Assembly: GCA_015680905.1 (NCBI GenBank)
Contig: CM027378.1
Location: 40,273,001-40,337,000, forward strand
Source of the DNA: Coptis chinensis
Taxonomy: Eukaryota; Streptophyta; Magnoliopsida; Ranunculales; Ranunculaceae
Direction of reading: 5' to 3'
Length of the DNA: 64,000 bases
Each line of letters begins with the position of its first letter. Position 1 is the stretch's first letter. Under the pieces are notes generated by a model, which worked only from the letters and a program-made list of their open reading frames with translations, searched no databases and was not told where the DNA came from. A program made the translations under genes and the position numbers. Of this stretch, positions 19,560 through 31,211 are shown one piece after another.

Positions 19560-22181
19560 GAATCAACATGAATCAAAGATGATTCTCTCTACAAATTACA
19601 ATTTCAGATAAACACAAACAAAATGATAATAAGTCGAAAGGAATGTCAGACTCACCTTATACTTAATTCATAGGTATGTTGTATCATGTTCACCACATTG
19701 GTCCAACTAAGTAACATGAACCATCAACATCATCTGTTTATTGCATCTCTGTCTTTCTTTAATACCACATTACCACCAACGCAAAGAGTATTACCATGCC
19801 CAGCCATTACAACAAATTTTTCTTGTTTTAGTAACTTGAGCAAAACCTTGAACAAATTTATGAAGACGCAAAAAATAAAAAGGAAGAAATTCATTAGTCA
19901 TTGAGCATGGTCAACAGAGAAGCGGGACCTTAAGGCTTGTTTCTATAAGAGAGAGAGAGAGATCAAAGTTCTTGCAATTAGAACATGACTGTGGAGTTTT
20001 TGACATAACTAAAGCAACTCCGAGGCCATAAAAGTTTAGAACAAACTAAATATATTACCACAATCCAAACTGATCCAGCTGACATGCTTCCTTCCAAGTT
20101 GTCATGAACTTCTACACGACATAATCAGTAAATATATATAACATGTTCATAAGAATTACACGGCAACAACCTTTGCATCACCTGATTACCCTATAAGTGC
20201 TAAGCATATGCAATCATATAAGAATCCTAAAAGATTAATAACAACTACTGAATAGTCTCGAACCCATCATTTGACCATGCAACAAATATAATTTCTTTTG
20301 AAGGGGTTACTATTGTTTCAAATTTTCCTTAATCGTTGATCAATACGAAGAAATGTTGCAGTGTTGCAGTTCCAGCTAACACTTAACAGTTTGACGAAGA
20401 GGACACTAATTATAGAAAATTATCACTGCAATCTGAGATGCATAACAGGCAAACACTCCCACCAAAAAATGCAAGCTTTAGATTCTCAATATATATGATA
20501 TCATTGAATCAAATGTTGTATACAAATTACTTAGTTCACACATGCAATTAAATCCTATAAAAACTACGGGATTTCAGAGTTGTTAATTGCATTTAATGAA
20601 TCAATTAAATTCACCTTCATGTGCAGATATGATATAAAAAGCCTAAATTGCATCAATAACTCAAAAGTTCATTACCAAATCAAAACTATTGTGTCATGTA
20701 GCCTAGAATTAGAGATATTAAAGAAATAGAACAATACCAATATCACCACCGATCAAGAAGGTTTATGGACGTTTCTCTTCAATCTACAAAAAAGTTGCAG
20801 AAAATCGAAAAATTGTCAAATTAAACAACTCGAGATGTAAACTGAACATCCAATCGAAACCAATAAAAAAACACTAATCAAAATTAATGTTATTACAAAT
20901 AAAAGTTGAATTACAACTAATTCATAAACGATAAATAGCTCAGAGATAGAAAATCATACCTTTCTTCTTCTTCTTCTTCTTCTAAAAAGTAAGCTTTTAT
21001 CATGGCTATAAAAACTCTTCATCAACAACTCCATACCGAAGTTGAATGAGATTGGACTCTTTTATATCTCTTTTCTAATTTGAGAAGTATGAAAAATGGT
21101 GATATTGGAAGTCTTTGATTAGATGATATGGAAGATTTGTTTTATCAGCGACAACTTCGATTTTGTATTTTGAATCTTTCTTTTCTTTCCTTTTTCCTCT
21201 CAAAGAATGCATAAAGTTATGTAAAATGAGCAAATGCATTCCTAGACTAATAAAGAAACAATCGAACAATAGTCAAAAGATAGACAAAAATAAAGTTTAG
21301 ATATATATTTTTTTTCCTGCTAAAGTTTATCTAAGTAGTGAAGCTTAAAAGGAGTTTACTGCTTGAATGCCAAATGATTTAAGGACATTGAAACACCATA
21401 TTTACAAATGATGGCCACCATTACCAAATGCACCCACATGATAGGGTTAAAAAATAGCAGGCCCGACCACAGGTCAGGCTGCATGGCTAGTCCTGAATGA
21501 ATCACTTGATGCTTGTTCAGTGTATGACGAGGAGTTTGGTTTGGAATAGTGAGGAACCACACAGACATAAGATTATTGAGTTGTGTCTCAGGAAAATAAT
21601 TTTTAAGTTAAATGAATGAAGAGTCACATAAAAGAGTTTGTCACGCAACAATCTCCAACCCTTATTGCAAATAAACTACATCCGAATTTCAGACTTGATG
21701 CATGCCCATTCATCCAACACTTCCCCATAAGAGCAGCGACCTTTAGCATTGATTTCTTAAATAAGGATGTACCAATATATATCATAATAAAGTATATAGA
21801 TCCTTATACAAATAAAAATATTACCTTGTGTAGCACCCATATTACTACATAGATACTATGATAGGGTGTTATACATAGATGCATGTGTCTGTTATAAGTG
21901 CTAGGGTTCATAATAGATTGACTGTAGAAATCAAATGTGATGATTTAGGATTCAATTCATACACCAACACATGTAAAACAACATCTACAAGCGGCTAGAT
22001 TACAGCACCATATTCTTCTCTTAATTAAGAACAAATCAATAATTCATTTACAAAAATGCAGAGAAAGATCACCCCTAATGGTGTCCTTTGGTCCTTCAAT
22101 AGTTTGAACATAATGCAAGGCAGTAGAAACCACTTTAAAATGAAACACTATGCTTCTCGATATGCTTGTTTGTATGTATTC
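19560..22181. other. AT-rich intronic/host sequence, no gene identified
   Basis: No confident gene. A minus-strand open stretch near 19800-19850 (reading KQEKFVVMAGHG) might be another exon remnant, but I cannot assign it. (TTC)n occurs near 20962-20985. The right arm of the inverted repeat lies at 21452-21492. Confidence 0.4.
21452..21492 (-). repeat. Right arm of 3.2-kb inverted repeat pair
   Basis: Reverse complement of 18282-18322 with one mismatch in the hairpin arm (CCTGACC against CCCGACC). Flanks outside the arms (CACTTAATT left, CTGAATGAA right) are not duplicates. Confidence 0.6.
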
Positions 22182-22797
22182 CTATAGCTTCAGCTTGCAA
22201 GCTGCATTCTTCAGATTGCAGCTTACATTCAGAACCTTAGATTGTTTATTTTCCTCACTGAAGTTGGTGTCATATCCAATAAATTTTCCAGCCTGATTAC
22301 AAGGAGATTTTCAGTCAGTTGCAATAAAACGAAATCATCACTAATATAATTTGATCCTACTATAAACTCTCTTACCTTCTCATATCTTTTTGAAGCCTTA
22401 ACATATTTGAATGTTACATTTCTGATAAGGTGATGCTTTTGTTGGTATCAATGATGTTTTAATAACATAATGGAGATTGAGATGTACCTTCCAAAGATAA
22501 TGCCAATGTCATGACAAAAATAACCACTAATGTTAGAACGTCGGAAGTCTTATAGCCATAGATTGGTTCATTCTAAACCTAGAAAATGAAATTCAATCCA
22601 AAACTACATCACTATGTATATGAAGCAACTCGATCTTACTCCTGTACCTCATGATCGCCCACCATTCTAATCTTAGCTTCCATTCTAACCTTCTTTACAT
22701 TGACACCAAGTGAATATAAGAACTCAATCGACATCATTGAGAGCAAAAAGAGATTATGGGGTATATGACCGATAACAAATGGAAAGAAAAACTTGCC
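22182..22797 (-). other. Possible exon remnants of an unrecognised spliced gene
   Basis: Two open stretches bounded by splice-like signals. One runs 22791 to 22648, reading FPFVIGHIPHNLFLLSMMS and YSLGVNVKKVRMEAK, with donor GAG/GTACAG. The other runs 22292 to 22182 after TTGTAATCAG, reading AGKFIGYDTNFSEENK and ending at TAG. A short hydrophobic stretch near 22480-22560 may be a middle exon but contains stops. I do not recognise the protein. They lie on the same strand as the other gene fragments in this interval. Confidence 0.25.
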
Positions 22798-23226
22798 AAA
22801 GCTTCAAGAATAGAGAATGTTGTTTTTCGAATCTATACTTTCTCAATATCGAATTCCCAACATATAGTGCTAAATTTTAAAAAGTACATAATTTTCACAA
22901 ACGATTAAAATTGAGCCTAAAAGAGTTTGACATTGTTCAACTATGGTTAATCAAAATAAGAGCAATGATTCAATAGAGTAATCACAATAAATCCAGTTAT
23001 AAAATGCTCTCTTAGCAAGATGGACATGGGTTTGTAGCTTCCAGAGTCTGGGTTCATAAACCCATCCACAGGCTAGAGTTGCAAATTCTAGTTCATGAAT
23101 CATTCTAGCCTTAAATTAAGTCAATTTTTTGCCGAAGTTATTGATCCCACTTCAACAAATATCATTTTAGAGCATTTTATAAACATCCTATAACACAGAT
23201 ATAATTCAAACTGAAGGGAATTGTAT
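22798..23226. other. AT-rich sequence, nothing recognised
   Basis: No ORF, repeat or motif that I can support between the possible exons and the insertion site of element B. Confidence 0.4.
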
Positions 23227-23231
23227 GTGGC
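23227..23231. repeat. Target site duplication of element B, left copy
   Basis: GTGGC, repeated at 32810-32814 directly after the right LTR. Confidence 0.9.
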
Positions 23232-24827
23232 TGATAAGTGCTCAAAAAGTGCAATTTAACCCTCAATTATGCCTCTTGTTTAGCCATCTTAGTGGACTAA
23301 TAGTGTTTGTAAGTTATGTTTTATGATTCTACAGGTGAAAAAGAGAGTTTTGTAGAATATTAGAGAAAAAGGGGTAAAACGGAGCAATTCAGAGCATTAA
23401 AGATCACATGGGAAGCCCGTGGATAATCATGGAGAAGGCCAAGGAATTGAAATTAATAAAGATGCGACTTGGACCTATTTTCAAGCCTATTTGGAAGCCT
23501 AAGGCCAAAGAATTCGTTGCTTAGACCAAAGCCCGCAAAAGAGGATAGAAGGAAAGAGCAAAAGAGGGAAAATAGACTTCCGCGTCACGGGGGGCTAAGG
23601 TTAAATCGCGGCCCAGACGCAATGCTCGTCACGAGACAAGAGGATCGTGCCAGATGCATGAAATGACAATGTAGCCATTTCCTTATCAGTTTTGGAGACA
23701 GAGTTGGATTCTGAAAGAAGTCTATTTGTATTAGGAAACAAATGGCGGTTTGGAATGCTTATAGAACTTATTGTAACCTCTATAAATAGAGGACCTAAGT
23801 GCCTCATGTAATTTGCCAATTCACTTATACTCTTGTCTCTATAACTTGAGGCTGAGAGAGATTAATAATAAAAGATTCGGTTTTAACTAGTCGAGTCTTA
23901 ATAAATTAGTCTTTCTAGTCTTATGTTCTTCGACTCTTCTTCTTCTCGTTCTTTATGTTCTTCCTTCTTTATGGAAGGCTAATTTTCTCCTTCAAGGGAG
24001 GAGATGAAGCCGATGCTTAAGGTTTAATGATTCTTCTGGTTCATGGTGTTCTTCAATCAGGTTAGTTCTTTATATTTTTAGTTATTAGTTCTATTGCCCA
24101 CACCAGGGGATGGAAGTATATAATAGGGTTTATGTTTTGCAATATTAATATCATGCTAGTGTTCTTTACTTTTCTTCTAGTAGTATAGTTCTTTAGAGTT
24201 AGGAAAGCATTCTTTGTGTTGCCTTAGAAGGGGTAGCTCAGGGAGTGGCTGCCTAGGGGAAGTATTCTTTATGTTTGCCTTAAGTGGTGATTCATTGAAT
24301 GGCCGCCCTATTAGGAAGTACTCCTTGATGTTGCTCTCGATAATACATTGAATGGCTCCCCGAGCTTACATAAAAGGAAAGAAGGTATTAATAGCATAAA
24401 CATAGGAGCAACCTTAAGTAGGGTTAATTGTTAACGATGTTTCGTCCAAAAGGGCATCAGCACTCGTTCGATTGCCTAATTGTAGTTTACTTGTAAGAAC
24501 AACCATGAAGCAAAAGGTCGTAGGTCAAAAGTAACGGTGGATTCTAATATCTTGAATTCCCTTTCTTATAAATTCTCAATAGTTTAGTTAATAGTTTAGT
24601 TTAGCATTAGAATCTAAAATCTCTACAATCATAGTTTTTAATCCCTCAAACCCCCTTTCTAGTCCCGTCCTTCACATAACATACACTTAAAAGTGGAACG
24701 ATACCCTACTCATCCTTTACTTATTGAGGGATAATTAGGTTTTGATATGCATCTATTTGTTCAACGACTATCATCTATCTACATCATGCATATACCATCT
24801 CATAAACACAAAAAGGAACCTGTGTCA
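23232..24827 (+). repeat. 5' LTR of element B
   Basis: Begins TGATAAGTGCTCAAAAAGTG, ends CCTGTGTCA. TATA box CTATAAATAG lies near 23780-23789. A GC-rich segment (23580-23660) is degraded compared with the right LTR, where it forms two hairpin units. Confidence 0.93.
23780..23789 (+). promoter_or_regulatory. TATA box of element B 5' LTR
   Basis: CTATAAATAG within ACCTCTATAAATAGAGG, itself a short palindrome; conserved at 31759-31768 in the right LTR. Confidence 0.6.
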
Positions 24828-24829
24828 AA

Positions 24830-24847
24830 TGGCGCTGCTGCCATTTT
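24830..24847 (+). other. Primer-binding site of element B
   Basis: TGGCGCTGCTGCCATTTT, two bases after the LTR. The first part resembles the complement of tRNA-Asp; the tail has diverged. Confidence 0.7.
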
Positions 24848-25457
24848 AAGTTGTTTATGTTTAACGTTTTCTTTCAAGATTAGAACTTTGGATCTTGAGG
24901 TAATTTTAGCCGCATCATCCATCCTTTTGAGAAAGAGTGAAACTTGAAGGATATCTCGAAGACAAGATCTACCATCCAGGTTAGTTGAATCTTCATTCTT
25001 TTTATTTCATTCTTAGTATAGTTGCATCATAGTTTAGTTTTATTGCTTTCTAGTATAATTGCATTTAGAACCTTTTCAACAATTGAAGTTGTAAGCCAAC
25101 ACATCGAAACATCAAACTCGAGTGTTTCTTGTCTAAATCTTGACAAATGGACTATCGTCTGTGGGTCGTGGTACTTAAGCAATCCAAGTGATTCACCATA
25201 ATCTTAGAAGAGGCAGCTTTAGACAACGGGCGAGATACTAGCTGCAAAGCCCAACCCAGTTGAAGGAAAGTAGTTTTACATTTTAGTATAATTTAGAATA
25301 GTTGCATATTATTTAAGCATTGTAGTATAGTTTTTCGTCATTTTCGGATAACATTTTCTAGTGTATACCCCGTCGTCCATATCATCGTTCAGTAAGAACA
25401 CAACAGTGGACAAGGTTTAACAGCCGACTCACAAGAATACTAGATGAGATTAAAACA

Positions 25458-27031
25458 ATGGCCGCACGCAATGATGGAGGTGTTTTGGACGCCAATAATC
25501 CTAAAGCTATCCCACCCATACAAGCATAACAGAGGAAGAAGCTGAGTGATTTTTATTCACCAATCATTGGAGACCCACCTAGCAGTATTGTTTTTCCAGA
25601 GACAGAAGCTAACTAGTTTAAACTTAGAGCATCAGTAATCTCTATGCTTCCAAAGTTCAATGGTTCAGAAAATATTCAGCCTTATGTTCACATGAACAAA
25701 TTTCTATCAGTCCTCAGAACTTTCAAGAACTAGAATATCAGGGATGAGAGTATCAAGTTAATTCTTTTCCCACTCTCACTCGAAGGTAAAACATCCGAAT
25801 GGTTAACTGCATAGCCGATCAATTCAATCAACAACTGGGAGAAGTTGAGAACAAAGTTTATGAACAAGTTCTACCAACCCCAGAAGACAGATGCCATGCA
25901 GCAAGCTATCAGCAATTTAAAAGGGAAGGTGACTGAAGAATATCATCAAAGCTGGGAGAAATTCAATAATTTGCTAGTTTCATGTCCATATCATGGTTAT
26001 GATAAGAGCACACTGGCTCATTTTTTCTTTCGAGGACTTTCTACTATGAACAAGTAGATGATACAATCAATGCATCAAGGTAAGTTTACATCATTGGATG
26101 GAGAGGAAGCCTACAACTTTCTCTAGAATTTAGTTGAAGATATACAACAATGGAGTACTAGCAATGAGGACGTAGCTAGAGTGGAGGGGGTGCAGAAATA
26201 ATTTGGCAACCGAATTCAAGAAGATCCAAATCAAGCGATGCTGTCAATTATGGCAAGCCTATCAACAGGACTTGAAACTCTGAACAAGAAGTTTGATCAG
26301 TTCTCCATGAATCCTCCTAAAGCAAACAATTTCCAAGCTAAACCTCAGCCATCGAAGCCTTGTTATGCCATTTGTGAGATTTGTTCCGATGAAGGCCACA
26401 CCACTAAAGAGTGTTCGTACTATCTGGATACTAATGCAGAGGCATGTAGTATCAACTCTTTAGGAAGAAATAACCAGTTCAATTAGGGACAAAATTATTG
26501 GAAGACATAAAATACAAATTAGAGGAATTTTCCTCCAGGATTCCAAAATCAGTCAAATCAGTTCCAGAATAACCAGTATCAGTTCCAAAATTGCCAGCAA
26601 CCATACAAAAATCAACAGTCATACCAAAACCAACAATACCAAGCCAACACAAATAGAGAGTTAGTACCAGATCTTATGAGTGGATATATTGCCCCTACGC
26701 CTCAGTCGAGCAAAGCAGTTATCCTACATCTAGAAGAAGCTAGCACCACCATTGTCAATGAGCTAAAATAGACAAATCAAATAACCCAGAAGTTGGAGAA
26801 TAACTTTAGTGTCATTCAAGGTCAGATAGGGAAAATCGCTGCTGCCTTGACGGAAAGATCGAAAGAAGCATTACCAAGCCAGCCGGAGCCAAATCCGAAA
26901 GGAAGAGGTGTCCTACAGGTGGATAACCTGGAGATTACTCATGACCAAGTTAATTCTGTCACCACTCTGAGGTCAGATAAGAAAGTTGATAACAAGATTG
27001 TCTATGAACCAGGAAAAGATTCTGCATAACC
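25458..27031 (+). pseudogene. gag: Element B gag with CCHC knuckle, many stops
   Basis: ATG at 25458 (MAARNDGGVLDAN) opens a frame that continues to RT with numerous in-frame stops and no frameshift. The gag core is visible as LPKFNGSENIQPYVHMNKF, KTSEWLTA, NNWEKLRTKFMNKFYQ and CPYHGYDKSTLAHFFFRGL. The CCHC knuckle is CEICSDEGHTTKEC, followed by a Gln/Asn-rich stretch (26540-26650). Stops include positions within IQA*Q, WLTA*P, NFL*N and ELK*T, several plausibly former Gln. Element strand plus. Confidence 0.85.
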
Positions 27032-28922
27032 TAAGGAAAATTATGTCCCCACCATCCCACCCAGTTCTAACATTCCAGATATATCTAGTGTTGTGCCACC
27101 TACTGAAGAAACTGTTGCAAAAGAAGTTGAAGGAACTACTGTGGAAGTAAGTAAGAAGAAGCCATCACGAGTGACTCCACCTATCACTCCACTATTTGTT
27201 ACCAAGCCAACCGAAGCCGAAAGAAGAGAACCGATATTGAGGAATCTGCCAGCACTGTTTCCTTCGAAACTAGTGAATACCAGAAAGGATGACCAGTACA
27301 AGAAGATTTGTGATGTATTTCAGAATTTGCATATTAATATCCCATTTCTGACCGCCATCAAGCAAGTTCCCTCGTATGCTAAGTTCGTGAAAGATCTAGT
27401 GAAGAAGAAGATCAACATTCCGAAAGAAGCTTTTATCGCTCAAAGATGTTCATCGTACCTACAAAATCTAGCGGTTGTGAAACTGAAAGATCCTGGAAGT
27501 TCAACTATTACATGCAGAATTGGAGATTCTTTGGAGGAGCAAGCTTTATTAGATTTGGGTGCTAGAATGAATCTTCTACCATATTTCGTCTACGAGAAGT
27601 TGGGCTTGAAGGATCTTAAACTGACTGATGTTACTTTATAGTTTGCAGATAGATCAGTAAAGATACCTAAAGGAATCATTGAAGATGTCATATTCAAGAT
27701 CGAAGATTTCTATTATCCGGTTGATTTCATAGTACTCGACACATAACCTACATCTGGTAGGCAGATACCAACCATTCTAGGTAGACCATTCTTGGCCACT
27801 GCAAATGCACTCATCAACTGTCGAAACGGTAATATGACGTTATCCTTTGGTAATATGAGAGTCGAGACCAATGTTTTCCATATGTTACAACAACCACAGG
27901 AGGTGTGTGCTGTGAACGAGGTATGCATGATTAAAGCGTTAGCACAAGATTATCTGACTCATTCATATCCTGCTGACGAGTTGTTGAAAGCTCAGATAGA
28001 CTCAGACTATGAGGAACTTAGTGTCGAGGCAATCAATGCAATTTTGGATTCATCACCTGTCATGGATGACAACAAGTTCAAAGAAAAGTTTGAATCGCCT
28101 ATGCCTGATGGACCATCTAAAGAGCTTGAGAAGGAGCCGCCTAAGCTAGAATTGAAACCTTTGTCGTCTACACTCAAGTTTGTTTTCTTGGGAGATTTGG
28201 GAACCTACCCAGTAGTCATTGCATCAGATTTGACTGAGGAGCAGGAATCCAGGTTAGTAGCACTTTTAAAGGAATACAAGTCAGCTATAGGTTGGACAAT
28301 TGATGATATCAAGGGGATCAACCCTATGATAGTTCAACATAGGATTCATTTGGAAGAGGATTCCAAGACTTTTAAGCAACCACAGAGGAGGCTTAATCCG
28401 AAGATGAAGGAAGTAGTTAGAGAAGAGGTCGTCAAGCTCCTTGACGCTGGCATTATCTACCCTATTTCTGATAGTCAATGGGTTAGTCAAGTTCAAGTTG
28501 TGCCGAAGAAGTCCGAACCCACAGTGATCGAGAACGAGAACAATGAGTTGATTCCAACCAGGATTCAGACTTGATGGAGAGTTTGCATCGACTACAGGAA
28601 GCTGAATAGCGCATCGAGGAAAGATCATCTTCCATTGCCATTCATCGATCAGATATTAGAAAGATTAGCTGGACAAGCAATCTACTGCTTTCGTGATGGT
28701 TACTCAGGATATTTTCAGATCCATATTCACCCTGAGGACCAAGAGAAGACCACATTCACATGTCCGTTTGGGGATTATCTGCACCATCTCTCTTTAGTCC
28801 TTAAACGTTGTTGTGATACCAACTTAGTTCTGAACTGGGAAAAGTGTCACTTCATGGTAAAGGAAGGGATATTGTTGGGTCACCAAGTTTCAAAGGAAGG
28901 AATTCTAGTAGATCGAGCGAAA
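27032..28922 (+). pseudogene. pol: Element B protease and truncated reverse transcriptase
   Basis: Same frame as gag. The protease region shows ALLDLGARMNLLPY, where the usual DLGAS is DLGAR, a change next to the catalytic Asp that would likely disable it. Then come FADRSVKIPKG and ILGRPFLATANA. RT starts with LNPKMKEVV, LLDAGIIYPISD and WVSQVQVVPKK. At about 28772 TCPFG jumps to YLHHLSLVLKRC, deleting the MPFGL...IDD catalytic segment (about 50 codons judged from element A). RT then ends abruptly after ILVDRAK. Stops include one in LTL*FADRS and one in LDT*PTS. Confidence 0.85.
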
Positions 28923-29189
28923 ATGTCTACAGGAAGTAAGCATGTTGTCGAAAGATCAGCTTTGAGATGGAAACCTAAGTGTTCACCACCTGTTAGTTTG
29001 TGGGATTTACTCCCCGTTGACCTTCAAAGGAAGTTTATTTCTATGGCTCATGTACGGTTTAGTAAAAGTCCTTTTGCGTATAAGATGAGAGTGTATAAGC
29101 TAGGTTGTTGTAAGAATTGTCATTCTGAAACTTGTCATGGGTTACAACCATTAAGAGAAAATTGTTGGTACAAGGTATACTTCTGTTAA
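28923..29189 (+). other. Unrelated in-frame tail after the RT deletion in element B
   Basis: After VDRAK the same frame stays open for about 88 codons to TAA. It includes VSLWDLLPVDLQRKF, SKSPFAYKMRVYK and a Cys-rich stretch CCKNCHSETC. Nothing similar is present at this place in A or F. It could be a filler captured at the deletion junction or a remnant of another gene. Function unknown. Confidence 0.35.
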
Positions 29190-31192
29190 TCACCTACCGA
29201 GAGAGATCGGAAGAATTCTTACAAAGTGAAATCTAGTGGGTGGGAATACTAGTCTTGAGGATCTGACTATAAAAGACTCAAAAGTCTTGAGAATCTGACT
29301 TTAAAAGACTCATATTACGTCTTGGGGATCTGACCTAAAAATTTGATTTGAACTAATTACTGATATTCGGCATCAATGGTAGTATCCTACCTTTTTCCCA
29401 TCCATTTCATTTACTTCTTTATACATTGAGGTCAATGCATGCATAAGTAGGGGGAGGGTGTACTTGAGAAATGAATTTCGAAAATTAGTTTTCAAAAACT
29501 AAAATATTTTTGTTTCTATATCAGCAGCGTGAGAAAAATGAATTTGAATGATGAGTCTGGGATATATATTCTATACTGCTTAGTGTTGAGTTTGATAGAT
29601 AGTTAATATTATTGATTTCATTACCGCTTAGACTATTTATTATGCTCGGACATAGTTCTTGTTGATAGAATTCTTTATCAAGGCACCACCATAGTACTTG
29701 GTTAGTTTTGTATACTTTTGCTAGAAGAGAGATTTAAACCCCTAGTAAACTGGAAGTAGAATTTTTAGACTTAGCCCGTGATACTTGAGCTTTATACCTA
29801 TTCTTTGGAGAGTTCTTACGACAAATCCGAGTCTTAGTGACACAACATCTTTCAGTTCTTTATGTCGTGGTAATATAGTCTCATTATTTGTTGATTTGGT
29901 TAATCACGAAGTGACATCAACTGGGGAGATAGTCATTAGGTCTTGTAGTCTATTCAAAACAGAGTATCATACTGATAAGTCAAGTAGTGAACCCATTCAG
30001 CCTTTATCCCACCTAGTAGGCCGACCATCATGTTAAACCCTTTTGAGCCTTACAATAAGCCATTTTCTTTCAAACCTTTTACCTTTTACCCAACTCCATA
30101 CAAGGAGTATAACCAAAACCCTTTATCAGCCATACCCATATATTTCTGAGAATACGAGGGGAACAAGGAGGAAGAAAGAGCACAAAAAGAAGATTACAAG
30201 GAAATATCAGAGAGATACAGTGAAAACCATCATTCTGTTCTAAGTGGAAGAAGCTAGTGGAAAACAAGCATATCCAGTACTAATCAAGGATATACCACTG
30301 AGCTTTAATAATAATAATAAAAAAAAGTTGAACAAAATGGATGGAAAAGCTAAGACAAAGGAAGAATCAAGAAATCTTCCAAAGAATGAAGCAAAACCCT
30401 TAGTGTTTTTCAGAAACAACCTTTGAATCCTTTTTACCTTTCCTTCATAAACCAATACCCAAGCCAAGTTACAACCCATGACTTATCACTACAGTATGGT
30501 ACGAAGTCTAGAATAGGTGAGAGGATGCTAAAGTGAAGGACCCGACACTTCATATGTGATTGACATTCTTTCCTTGAGACTACTGTCATATAGAAGTCTA
30601 TTTTTCAAGGTAGTATATGGGATGTTCGTATTCATTATTATTTCCCCACATACATGAGGTAAAATAGTAGACCATCTCCTAAGAGATTTTTTTCTGAGAG
30701 TATGACTAGTGAGGATTAAAAGTTGAGATTATCTGTCTAAAGGTAAACTAGGGATTATATTTCTTAGATAGGAGAGTATAGGAGATTGACTGAGTACACA
30801 CATAAGCCTTGATTGAGAATTTTGTCAATTTTTACTATCTCCCATCATAATCTATAAGTCTTTGCAGCAATGTAGTTAGCAATGGAGACCGTCTGTTGAA
30901 GTAAGTGCTAAGTGGGTAAGGAATTTCTCTCTTTAAAAAATACTATCATTCTTGAACATGCTCTTGATTGATTTTGTGGGTATATCACCTGAAAACCCTC
31001 ATGAGACTATAACTCGTCCTTTTTGGGGAACTTAAAGGTTTAAAGCCTTGTTGCATATGATAAATGCAATCGCGATGCCTGCGAAAGTGAGTTATGATTT
31101 TATAAAGTGAGTTATGATTTTATTTTTGTTATTAAGATGTGATTTTGATCACTTATCTATTTTTTTTTATCTTATTTGGTAAGAAACTAGCA
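29190..31192 (+). other. 3' non-coding region of element B
   Basis: At 29250-29345 a motif with AATCTGACTTTAAAAGACTC occurs in three variant copies. 29421-29460 carries the ATTGAGGTCAATG/GGGGGAGGGTG module. 29905-30040 matches element A 7245-7318 (reverse). The hairpin block at 30997-31019 and GTTTAAAGCCTTGTTGCATA (31039-31058) match A, C and D. An imperfect tandem AAGTGAGTTATGATTTTAT occurs at about 31086-31124. Short ORFs here are not genes. Confidence 0.7.
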
Positions 31193-31211
31193 AAAGGCTA
31201 GTTGGGAGTTG
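31193..31211 (+). other. Decayed polypurine tract of element B
   Basis: AGGCTAGTTGGGAGTTG abuts the 3' LTR; compared with A (AAGTTTGGGGGTATT) the purine run is broken. Confidence 0.55.
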
